Below, one piece after another: positions 1 through 5,539 of a stretch of 7,493 bases of DNA (its first letter is position 1; every line of letters begins with the position of its first letter). A program made the position numbers and the translations under genes. The notes beneath the pieces were generated by a model, which saw only the letters and a program-made list of their open reading frames with translations, was not told the DNA's origin and ran no database searches. Source of the stretch: Tardiphaga sp. (lineage in GTDB: Bacteria > Pseudomonadota > Alphaproteobacteria > Rhizobiales > Xanthobacteraceae); contig JAQGJF010000574.1 of NCBI GenBank assembly GCA_028290765.1, positions 1-7,493 on the forward strand. Direction: 5' to 3'.

Positions 1-1
1 C

Positions 2-1585
2 GAGCAGCCCGAGCACATCGTCCGCAGCGGACGGGTGCAGGACACCGAGGACGGGTTGTCGGAGTTTCCGCTCGTCGTACTGAATCAGGCGCGGGTGCAC
101 GATTTCTACCTGGACGTCATGCGCAAATCGCCGGCACAGCTCGAGCCACACTATGCGCGGCGCCTGCTCGATCTTCAGATCGATCCGGAGGTTGGCGCCG
201 GCGACAATGCCGATCCCTATCGGGTGACCGCCCGGCTCGAGCGCCTCGATCCCGCGCACGAGGGACAGATCGAAACCATCAAGGCGCGCTATGTGGTCGG
301 CTGCGACGGCGCGCGCAGCGCCGTGCGCAAATCCATCGGGCGCGCGCTGCACGGCGACTCCGCCAATCACGCCTGGGGCGTGATGGATGTGTTGGCCGTC
401 ACCGACTTCCCCGACGTTCGCTTCAAGTCGTTGATCCAGTCCGCCAATGACGGCAGCATCATCGTCATCCCGCGGGAAGGCGGCTATCTTTTTCGCCTGT
501 ACATCGAACTGGACAAGCTCGACGCCGACGAACGAATTTCCAATCGCAACATCACCGCCGATGATCTGATGGCGGCGGCGCGGCGCATTCTCCGGCCCTA
601 TACGCTCGACGTGAAAGAGGTTCCGTGGTGGTCGGTCTATGAGATCGGCCAGCGCCTCTGCGACCAATTCGATGACGTGCCCAAGGAGAACGTCGAGCGT
701 CTGCCCCGCGTGTTCATCGCCGGCGACGCCTGCCACACCCACAGCCCGAAAGCGGGCCAGGGCATGAACGTCTCCATGCAGGATGGCTTCAATCTCGGCT
801 GGAAGCTGGCTTCGGTGCTGCGCAATTGCTGCGCCCCTCGCCTCCTGCAGTCCTACTCGGCGGAACGTCAGGCCGTCGCCAAGGAGCTGATCGACTTCGA
901 TCGCGAATGGGCCGCCTTGCTTGCATCAAGCAAAGGGTTCGACGCGGCCGAGACCCAGCGCTATTTCGTCAGGCACGGGCGCTACACGGCGGGTACCGCG
1001 GCCCAGTACCATCCCTCGATCATCACCGGCGAACCAACCCATCAGCATCTGGCCGCGGGGCTGGCGATCGGCATGCGCTTTCATTCCGCGCCGGTCATCC
1101 GCCTGGCCGACGCCAAGCCGGTTCATCTCGGCCACGTGGTCAAGGCGGATGGCCGCTGGCGCATCTTCGCCTTTGCCGGCGCGAAGGATCCCGCAGCGCC
1201 GAACTCCGGCATCCGGGCGCTGTGCGATTTTCTCGCCGGGGCACCGGACTCTCCGGTACGGAAATACACGGCGACAAGCGAGGACATCGACTCGGTGATC
1301 GATGTCCGTGCGGTTTTCCAGCAAGCCCATCGCGAACTCGCCGTCGAAGCCATGCCGTCCTTCCTGCTGCCGCGGAAGGGACGTTACGGACTTTGCGACT
1401 ACGAAAAAATGTTCTGCCCCGACCTGGACAGCGGCAACGACATCTTCACCCTGCGCGGCATCGATCGCGAAGCCGGCTGCATGGTGGTGGTGCGGCCGGA
1501 CCAATACGTCGCGCAAGTTCTTCCGCTCGATGGCTATCAGCAGCTCGCGGCATTCTTCGACGGCTTCATGACGCGGCGCCCGTGA
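2..1585 (+). CDS. FAD-dependent aromatic-ring monooxygenase (phenol 2-monooxygenase / 3-hydroxybenzoate 4-monooxygenase type), 5' end missing
   Basis: This is a class A flavoprotein hydroxylase, a cytoplasmic enzyme family that uses FAD, NAD(P)H and O2 to hydroxylate phenolic rings. The frame is open to the left edge. The GTG at 35 is internal, because the family is usually about 600-640 residues, 527 codons are visible, and the N-terminal GxGxxG FAD motif is absent. Visible motifs are the segment LNQARVHDFYLDVMRKSP near 83-136, the DG motif GCDGARSAVRKSIG near 299-340 (FAD and NAD(P)H contacts), and the GD motif RVFIAGDACHTHSPKAGQGM near 707-766 (FAD ribityl contact). The last ~180 residues look like the thioredoxin-like C-terminal domain of phenol hydroxylases. 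By resemblance 3-hydroxybenzoate 4-monooxygenase (MobA/MhbM type) is closest, but the substrate cannot be fixed from sequence. The 3' end overlaps the next gene tail-to-tail by 20 bp. Confidence 0.9.
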   Translation, partial: EQPEHIVRSGRVQDTEDGLSEFPLVVLNQARVHDFYLDVMRKSPAQLEPHYARRLLDLQIDPEVGAGDNADPYRVTARLERLDPAHEGQIETIKARYVVGCDGARSAVRKSIGRALHGDSANHAWGVMDVLAVTDFPDVRFKSLIQSANDGSIIVIPREGGYLFRLYIELDKLDADERISNRNITADDLMAAARRILRPYTLDVKEVPWWSVYEIGQRLCDQFDDVPKENVERLPRVFIAGDACHTHSPKAGQGMNVSMQDGFNLGWKLASVLRNCCAPRLLQSYSAERQAVAKELIDFDREWAALLASSKGFDAAETQRYFVRHGRYTAGTAAQYHPSIITGEPTHQHLAAGLAIGMRFHSAPVIRLADAKPVHLGHVVKADGRWRIFAFAGAKDPAAPNSGIRALCDFLAGAPDSPVRKYTATSEDIDSVIDVRAVFQQAHRELAVEAMPSFLLPRKGRYGLCDYEKMFCPDLDSGNDIFTLRGIDREAGCMVVVRPDQYVAQVLPLDGYQQLAAFFDGFMTRRP

Positions 1586-2873
1586 CGCGCCAGATCACAT
1601 CGCCGACGTCGTCCGCCATCAGGAGCGAGCCGTCGGGACCGAGGGTTACCCCGACCGGTCGCCCATAGGACTCCCGCTCGTCCGGTGCGAGGAAGCCCGA
1701 CAGAATATCCCGTGGCGGCCCGGACGGGCGCCCGTTTGCGAACGGCACGAAGACGAGCTTGTAGCCGCTCAGCGTGCTGCGATTCCAGGAACCGTGCTGG
1801 CCGATGGCCATGCCCTCCGGAAAGCCCGGAAGCGTGCCGGCCGGCATCCAGCACAGGCCGAGCGACGCGGTATGGCCACCCAGCGCGTAATCCGGTGTGA
1901 TCGCTTTCGCGACCAGGGCCGGATCCTGCGGCACCCGATCGTCCACCGTCTGCCCCCAGTAGCAATAGGGCCAGCCGTAGAATCCGCCGTCGCGCACCGA
2001 GGTCAGATAGTCGGGAGGCGTCTCGTCGCCGAGGCCGTCGCGCTCATTGACCACTGTCCAGAGCACGCTGGTGCTTGGTTCCCATGCCAGGCCCACCGGG
2101 TTGCGCAGGCCGCCGGCAAAGATGCGGCTTTTGCCGCTCGCCAGATCGAGCTCGTAGACGGCGGCGCGGCCTTCCTCGACGGCCATGCCGGTCTCGGCGA
2201 TATTGCTCTGCGAGCCGACGCCGGCATAGAGCTTCCGGCCATCGGGGCTCGGCAGCAGGCTCCGCGTCCAATGCCCGCCGGGCTTGAACGTCACGAGCTT
2301 TCGCCCGGGCGCGGTGATGCGGTCGGCGCCCGCGACATACGGAAACGCCACCACACCGTCGGTGTTGCCGACATAGAACGTGTCGCCCACCAGCGCCATG
2401 CCGAACGGCTGGTTCAGTCCCGCCATGAAGATTTCGCGCGTTTCGGCGACGCCGTCGCCATCGGTGTCGCGCAACAGCGTGATGCGGTTGGCGCTGACGC
2501 CGAGCGCGGCGGCACGCCGCATCGTGGCTTGCATCGCATAACCGAACACGTTCCGGACCGGTCCGGCGACCTGGGTCGCCTCGGCCACCAGGACGTCGCC
2601 ATTGGGCAGCACGTGGATCCAGCGCGGATGCTGCAGGCCGGTCGCGAACGCATTGACCTTGAGTCCCGGCCCCGCCACCGGCTTCTGCCCGTCGCTCCAC
2701 CCTTTGGCGGTCGGCATCTTCAGGGTCGGGATGGCGCCCTGCGGCTTTGCCGCCGGCACCACCGGCGCGCTGCCCCATGCCGGCTCATGCGCGCTGTCCT
2801 GCAGCCGGCGCCACGCCAGCGCCACGCCACCGATCAGCGCGACGATTCGCGCGAAAATACTGGACAAACTCAT
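1566..2873 (-). CDS. Membrane-anchored PQQ-type glucose/sorbosone dehydrogenase-like protein
   Basis: A 435-residue protein of the glucose/sorbosone dehydrogenase (GSDH) six-bladed beta-propeller family, whose characterised members oxidise sugars or aldoses in the periplasm with PQQ. Residues 6-21 form one hydrophobic segment (IFARIVALIGGVALAW) without a clear cleavage site, followed by a Pro/Ala linker, so an anchored periplasmic enzyme is inferred. The propeller starts near 70. Family hallmarks are GLQHPRW (79-85), GGHWTRSLLPSPDG (199-212, with the candidate PQQ-pocket His201), GLRNPVGLAW (255-264, with the Arg-Asn pair), FYGWPYCYWG (298-307), GQHGSWNRS (358-366) and GRPVGVTLGPDGSLLMADD (404-422). 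An Asp-rich loop DTDGDGVAE (136-144) resembles a calcium-binding loop. The ATG at 2873 is preceded by AGGGGAA at good spacing. It may be a soluble aldose dehydrogenase of unknown substrate rather than a true sorbosone dehydrogenase. Confidence 0.9.
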   Translation of the reverse strand: MSLSSIFARIVALIGGVALAWRRLQDSAHEPAWGSAPVVPAAKPQGAIPTLKMPTAKGWSDGQKPVAGPGLKVNAFATGLQHPRWIHVLPNGDVLVAEATQVAGPVRNVFGYAMQATMRRAAALGVSANRITLLRDTDGDGVAETREIFMAGLNQPFGMALVGDTFYVGNTDGVVAFPYVAGADRITAPGRKLVTFKPGGHWTRSLLPSPDGRKLYAGVGSQSNIAETGMAVEEGRAAVYELDLASGKSRIFAGGLRNPVGLAWEPSTSVLWTVVNERDGLGDETPPDYLTSVRDGGFYGWPYCYWGQTVDDRVPQDPALVAKAITPDYALGGHTASLGLCWMPAGTLPGFPEGMAIGQHGSWNRSTLSGYKLVFVPFANGRPSGPPRDILSGFLAPDERESYGRPVGVTLGPDGSLLMADDVGDVIWRVTGAAS

Positions 2874-2982
2874 GTGATTCCCCTGTCGATCGCGCGCACC
2901 CTATCCGACAGCACGGCGCGTTAAAACCTTATCGTCGACATGGGAGATCATCGGCACCGGGAGTACCGGAATGCGATCGAAA

Positions 2983-2999
2983 GCGACGTTCGCCGACGC
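2983..2999 (-). terminator. Possible weak terminator hairpin after the SDR gene
   Basis: On the minus strand, nine bases after the SDR stop codon, GCGTCG and CGTCGC flank a GCGAA loop. The stem has five pairs and one central T-T mismatch, and is followed by TTTCGAT. The position fits a terminator, but the U-tract is only three bases and the stem is imperfect, so this is a weak call. Confidence 0.25.
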
Positions 3000-3007
3000 C
3001 TCTGTTT

Positions 3008-3853
3008 TTATGGATTCACGTCCTGCCCCGTCGCCGGCTCGCTCATCGGCACCGGCAACGATGTGCTCCCCGCGGTCGCGCCGCCATCGATCGGCAGCGT
3101 GATGCCGGTGATCCAGCGCGACTCGTCGCTGGCGAGAAACAGCGCGCCGTAGCCGATGTCCCAGCCGGTGCCTTCGGTGCCGAGCAGCGTGCCCTCGCGG
3201 CGGGCCTTGCGCATGTCGGTCGTCATGCCGCGCGACGCCACCATCGGCGTGTAGACCGTCCCCGGTGCGATACAGTTGACGCGGATGCCGTCGCGGCCGT
3301 GGTGTGCCGCCATCGCACGGGTCAGGCTGACGATGGCGCCCTTGGACGTCGGATACAGCAGGCTCGGATGCCCGCCGAGCAGGCCGGCGACCGATGTCAA
3401 ATTGATGATCGAGCCGCCGCCGGTCCTGATCATCTCGGGAATGGCAAACTTCGCCATCAGCATCATCGAGGTGACGTTGACGCGCATCGCATCGTCCCAG
3501 GCCTTGTCGTCGACCTCGACGGCGTCGCCGCGCGGCCCGGTGATGCCGACATTGTTGACGAGAATGTCCAGCCTGCCCCACTTTTCCGTGGTGCGCGCGA
3601 TCATCGCCCGGCACGAGGCCGGATCGCCGACGTCGCCCTCGACGATCTGCGCGGTGCCGCCTTCCGCCGCGATCAGCCGCGCGGTCTCCTCCACCCAGTC
3701 CGCAACCGTGTCGACCAGCGTGACGCGCGCGCCATGCCGCGCCAGGATGATCGCGGTGGCGCGACCGTTGCCGATGCCTTCGCCGCGCGAGCCGGCGCCG
3801 GTGACGATGGCGACCTTGCCCTTGAGCCGGTCATCCTTGCGAAATTCAGTCAT
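3008..3853 (-). CDS. Classical SDR-family NAD(P)-dependent oxidoreductase
   Basis: A 281-residue cytoplasmic short-chain dehydrogenase/reductase with a Rossmann fold, which interconverts alcohols and ketones. The whole classical motif set is present: the coenzyme loop TGAGSRGEGIG (18-28), Asp48 at the end of the second strand (LVDT, a residue usually linked to NAD(H) preference), NNVG (100-103, a common variant of NNAG), Asn126, Ser154 in NLTSVAG, the catalytic pair Tyr167/Lys171 in YPTSK, and the nucleotide loop IAPGTVYTPM (195-204). GITLPIDGGAT (250-260) is the usual C-terminal end of the fold. About 20 further residues are Pro/Ser-rich and unlike the core. The ATG at 3853 has no strong Shine-Dalgarno sequence but fits the family N-terminus. 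The substrate is unknown. The gene is co-directional with the dehydrogenase downstream, across a 134-bp gap. Confidence 0.92.
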   Translation of the reverse strand: MTEFRKDDRLKGKVAIVTGAGSRGEGIGNGRATAIILARHGARVTLVDTVADWVEETARLIAAEGGTAQIVEGDVGDPASCRAMIARTTEKWGRLDILVNNVGITGPRGDAVEVDDKAWDDAMRVNVTSMMLMAKFAIPEMIRTGGGSIINLTSVAGLLGGHPSLLYPTSKGAIVSLTRAMAAHHGRDGIRVNCIAPGTVYTPMVASRGMTTDMRKARREGTLLGTEGTGWDIGYGALFLASDESRWITGITLPIDGGATAGSTSLPVPMSEPATGQDVNP

Positions 3854-3965
3854 TGCGCGATGATAGCCATGAAGCGACCCGCTCGCCAGCCATCAGGCGG
3901 CAGCAAACATCACGCCTGCGTGGATAATGGTCAGATCGGACGGGATGGAACGACGCCGCGCGTTC

Positions 3966-4328
3966 TTAGCGCGCCGGCTCGAACATGCACTGCAAGGTCG
4001 GCTTGGCGATCCGCGAAAAGGTGGCGCTGATCTGGGTCTGCTTCGATGCCGGCACCCAGTCATTCTCGATCGTCGGCACGCCGGTCTCGCTGATGCCGCG
4101 CAACAGCGCCTCGCGAAGATCGGGATCTTCCACGGTCGCAACGGCATGATCGTGCAGGCAGACGCAAACCGCTTCGGGATGAGCCCAGCGTCCAACCATG
4201 TGGGGCGCGCACAGACGCACGAATTCGCCGCGCGGGTCCGGCAACTTCTTCCACGACCAGATCTGCGCCTGCGCTGAATTTCCGAGGGCAACGGCGAGGA
4301 TAACGGCGATCAAACTGGTGCGGATCAT
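3966..4328 (-). CDS. Small secreted four-cysteine protein of unknown function
   Basis: A 120-residue protein that I do not recognise. Residues 1-21 form a good Sec signal peptide (MIRTSLIAVILAVALG then NSAQA, with cleavage likely before Gln22), leaving a mature periplasmic or secreted domain of about 99 residues. It contains four cysteines (40, 55, 57, 114), with a CVCLHDHA segment around 55-62 and a second His at 43. The even number suggests two disulfides, or metal binding by the Cys/His cluster; both are inference. I chose the ATG at 4328, which gives a tight signal peptide. A GTG at 4334 in the same frame would add two residues (hence 122), and neither start has a strong Shine-Dalgarno sequence. 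The gap to the stop of the upstream 53-residue peptide gene is only 48 bp and both run leftward, so they may be co-transcribed. Confidence 0.8.
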   Translation of the reverse strand: MIRTSLIAVILAVALGNSAQAQIWSWKKLPDPRGEFVRLCAPHMVGRWAHPEAVCVCLHDHAVATVEDPDLREALLRGISETGVPTIENDWVPASKQTQISATFSRIAKPTLQCMFEPAR

Positions 4329-4376
4329 TATCACTTAACTTTTTGATCTGGATTTCGTGGCGGCATCGCAGCCGAT

Positions 4377-4538
4377 TTAGCGGGCGGCGACGACCATGGC
4401 CTGCGGCGCGGCCACATTCACCGATGAGCCATTATAGGAGAAGGTTCCGATGCCAGGCAGTTTGGCTTCGGACGAACCCGCCAGCGACGGACCGACCAGG
4501 AAGAAGGCGAAGGCCATGATGAAGCTGAAGGTTCGCAT
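4377..4538 (-). CDS. Short secreted peptide precursor, copy 1 (LPGIGTFSYNGS family)
   Basis: A 53-residue precursor, not a family I recognise. The N-terminus MRTFSFIMAFAFFLVGPSLA is a typical Sec signal peptide, with likely cleavage after SSEA (residue 25). The mature 28-residue peptide begins KLPGIGTFSYNGSSVN and has no cysteine. The ATG at 4538 was chosen over the longer in-frame start at 4685 for two reasons. A Shine-Dalgarno GGAGAC lies 6 bases upstream, and a paralogue 428 bp away (4805-4966) starts at exactly the same point with the same leader. Hand alignment of the two precursors gives 32 of 53 identical residues with no gaps, including 12 consecutive ones. Conservation at the protein level supports a real gene despite its size. 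A FixK-type promoter and a strong inverted repeat lie upstream, and the secreted four-cysteine gene is 48 bp downstream. Confidence 0.8.
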   Translation of the reverse strand: MRTFSFIMAFAFFLVGPSLAGSSEAKLPGIGTFSYNGSSVNVAAPQAMVVAAR

Positions 4539-4544
4539 TTGACT

Positions 4545-4550
4545 GTCTCC
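4545..4550 (-). promoter_or_regulatory. Ribosome-binding site that fixes the start of peptide copy 1
   Basis: Minus-strand GGAGAC is followed by AGTCAA and the ATG at 4538. The same 12-base leader, GGAGAC-x-GTC-xx, precedes copy 2, which supports both short starts. Confidence 0.8.
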
Positions 4551-4651
4551 GGGGTGAACGGCGCTGTCCGCCGCGTCGTTGGGAGGTTGATAACCAACCG
4601 CTGTTTCCGGATGTCTGCGTGAAAAGCCCAAAATGGTTTCGTGGCGGCCGA

Positions 4652-4688
4652 GAAATGTTTCGTCGCCGCGCAACAGACGAAACATTTC
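4652..4688. repeat. Perfect 13-bp inverted repeat with 11-base spacer
   Basis: The arms GAAATGTTTCGTC (4652-4664) and GACGAAACATTTC (4676-4688) are exact reverse complements around the spacer 4665-4675. A near-copy of the left arm in direct orientation, AAATGGTTTCGTGG, lies at 4631-4644, 22 bases away or about two helical turns. The dyad sits 114-150 bp upstream of peptide copy 1, where the predicted -10 would place the transcription start. It could be a repressor or activator operator, or a hairpin at the 5' end of the mRNA. There is no U-tract on either side, so a terminator is unlikely. Confidence 0.8.
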
Positions 4689-4693
4689 GCCAA

Positions 4694-4733
4694 AATATAA
4701 GCAATTTCAATTGGATGAGTTGATCGAGCGCAA
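4694..4733 (-). promoter_or_regulatory. Putative FixK/FNR-type box with -10 hexamer upstream of peptide copy 1
   Basis: Bases 4720-4733 read TTGATCGAGCGCAA. This matches the FixK2 box TTG(A/C)-N6-(T/G)CAA described for Bradyrhizobium, which is close to the FNR/CRP box. Reading leftward, TATATT (minus strand, 4699-4694) is a good -10 hexamer. Its expected start point near 4686-4687 puts the box centre at about -40, the usual class II position for this activator family. No TTGACA-like -35 is present, as expected for an activator-dependent promoter. The match and spacing are read directly; regulation by low oxygen is inference. Confidence 0.45.
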
Positions 4734-4804
4734 TGCTCTGGCCGGGCGGTCAAAAGTGAGCAGCCGACCGGACGATTTGGGTGTTTGATTCCCGAATCAG
4801 GAGC

Positions 4805-4966
4805 TCATCGCGCGTCGGCGACCAGTGTGTGCGGCGCGACCATATTCACCGGTGAGCCGTTGTAGGAAAACGTGCCGATGCCCGGCAGGCCCGCATCCGC
4901 AGAGCCTGACAGCAAGGGGCCGGCCACGATGAGCGCGAAGGCAAGGACAAAGCTGCGGATCCGCAT
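4805..4966 (-). CDS. Short secreted peptide precursor, copy 2 (LPGIGTFSYNGS family)
   Basis: A 53-residue precursor and paralogue of copy 1. The signal peptide MRIRSFVLAFALIVAGPLLS ends in GSADA, with cleavage likely after residue 25. The predicted mature 28-mer begins GLPGIGTFSYNGSPVN and ends VADAR. Residues 27-38 (LPGIGTFSYNGS) are identical in both copies, and the C-terminal Ala-Arg is also shared. Differences fall mostly at conservative hydrophobic positions (Ile/Val, Met/Leu), as expected under selection on the protein. The start at 4966 has GGAGAC 6 bases upstream; the longer in-frame ORF to 5071 has no counterpart beside copy 1. The FixK-type box and 13-bp repeat seen before copy 1 are absent here, so the two may be expressed under different conditions. 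The function is unknown: signal, envelope or toxin-like roles are all possible, and the mature peptide is not strongly cationic. Confidence 0.8.
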   Translation of the reverse strand: MRIRSFVLAFALIVAGPLLSGSADAGLPGIGTFSYNGSPVNMVAPHTLVADAR

Positions 4967-4972
4967 CGGACC

Positions 4973-4978
4973 GTCTCC
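4973..4978 (-). promoter_or_regulatory. Ribosome-binding site that fixes the start of peptide copy 2
   Basis: Minus-strand GGAGAC is followed by GGTCCG and the ATG at 4966. It has the same spacing and nearly the same leader as copy 1, so translation starts at this ATG rather than at the one at 5071. Confidence 0.8.
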
Positions 4979-5077
4979 ATTAAGCATGTGCCCATGAGAC
5001 GCGGTCGACACTCGGCCGGTTCGAACTTCGTCAAACTTTTTTAAATCCTTCTGTGCCGCAGGCGTTTTCATCAGTCC

Positions 5078-5091
5078 GAAAATAAATTTTC
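5078..5091. repeat. Short AT-rich dyad in the region upstream of peptide copy 2
   Basis: GAAAA-TAAA-TTTTC is a 5-bp dyad with a 4-base centre, flanked by CC and CGG that pair if one base is bulged. It lies 112 bp upstream of peptide copy 2 and 114 bp upstream of the rightward 96-residue ORF. It could be a regulator site or part of an AT-rich promoter; alone it is weak. I see no other clear signal between 4967 and 5204. Confidence 0.3.
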
Positions 5092-5204
5092 CGGCGTTGC
5101 GCCTCTTAATAAAAGTGAACCGAAGCGTCGCTAAATCGACTTCTTTGGAGACGCAATCTGTTCACAAGGCTGCGTTATAGGATCGTCAACGGAAGGATGC
5201 AGTC

Positions 5205-5495
5205 GTGAGCAACAACGAAACGCGCACCGGCAGCGACAGCTCGAGCGACAGCGACATCCGGCGGCCCATCATCGAAAGCCTGATGAGCGGCATCGAACGT
5301 CGGGTAAGCCCTCGCACGGCCCCGAACGGCAAGCGCACTGTCCTTTGTGAGACCCAGGGCGCGATGTCGCAGCAGAGCAGCGACGCCGCCCACGGCCACG
5401 AGTCCAGGCCGCAAATGCTGTTGCAACTGGTCGGTTACCGCGATCCGCATGCCGCGTATTCATGGCACCGGCCGCGCCGCAACGGGACCGGATAA
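5205..5495 (+). CDS. Hypothetical 96-residue protein (weakly supported)
   Basis: I do not recognise this ORF. In favour, the GTG at 5205 has a good Shine-Dalgarno GGAAGGA at 5191-5197 with 7-base spacing, and the first ~45 codons have strongly G/C third positions like the real genes nearby. The N-terminus is hydrophilic and Ser/Asp-rich (MSNNETRTGSDSSSDSD), followed by a possible short helix (RRPIIESLMSGIERRV). Against it, codon bias is weaker after about 5340, the C-terminus (HRPRRNGTG) looks random, and two minus-strand ORFs cover the same bases. No signal peptide or membrane segment is seen. It could be a small cytoplasmic protein, or a gene whose original 3' part has been lost. It converges on creA with a 44-bp gap. 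Confidence 0.45.
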   Translation: MSNNETRTGSDSSSDSDIRRPIIESLMSGIERRVSPRTAPNGKRTVLCETQGAMSQQSSDAAHGHESRPQMLLQLVGYRDPHAAYSWHRPRRNGTG

Positions 5496-5539
5496 CCTCA
5501 CCTCGATCGCAATCGGTGCTGGTCCGGAAACGCTTCGGA

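Noticed and set aside
826..1668. 280-residue ORF on the plus strand in another frame of the monooxygenase
   Set aside because: The overlapping frame carries the flavoprotein GD motif and the C-terminal domain; this one is Arg/Pro-rich with no motif.
1794..2924. 376-residue ORF on the plus strand
   Set aside because: It is antisense to the sorbosone-dehydrogenase-like gene, which has clear family motifs. The product shows only shadow composition.
2948..3055. 13-base direct repeat TCATCGGCACCGG at 2948-2960 and 3043-3055, both able to encode LPVPM on the minus strand
   Set aside because: The copies are 95 bp apart and in different frames, and the similarity does not extend beyond the 13 bases. 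It is suggestive of an old local duplication at the SDR 3' end but too short to claim.
2747..4030. 427-residue ORF on the plus strand
   Set aside because: It covers the SDR gene in antisense and runs into non-coding sequence on both sides. The product is Arg/Ala/Asp/His-rich low-quality sequence with no motif.
4539..4685. Longer start for peptide copy 1 (102 residues)
   Set aside because: The extra 49 residues would be read through the inverted repeat, have no counterpart in the paralogue, and would bury the signal peptide. The ATG at 4538 has its own GGAGAC.
4786..4799. TGATTC-CC-GAATCA as a terminator downstream of peptide copy 2
   Set aside because: The stem is at most five or six pairs with a very small loop, and no T-run follows on either strand.
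5021..5034. FixK-like box TTGACGAAGTTCGA upstream of peptide copy 2
   Set aside because: The second half is TCGA instead of TCAA, and no -10-like hexamer lies at the required distance (GTCTCA there).
4967..5071. Longer start for peptide copy 2 (88 residues)
   Set aside because: Same reasoning: the paralogues align from the internal ATG and share the ribosome-binding leader there.
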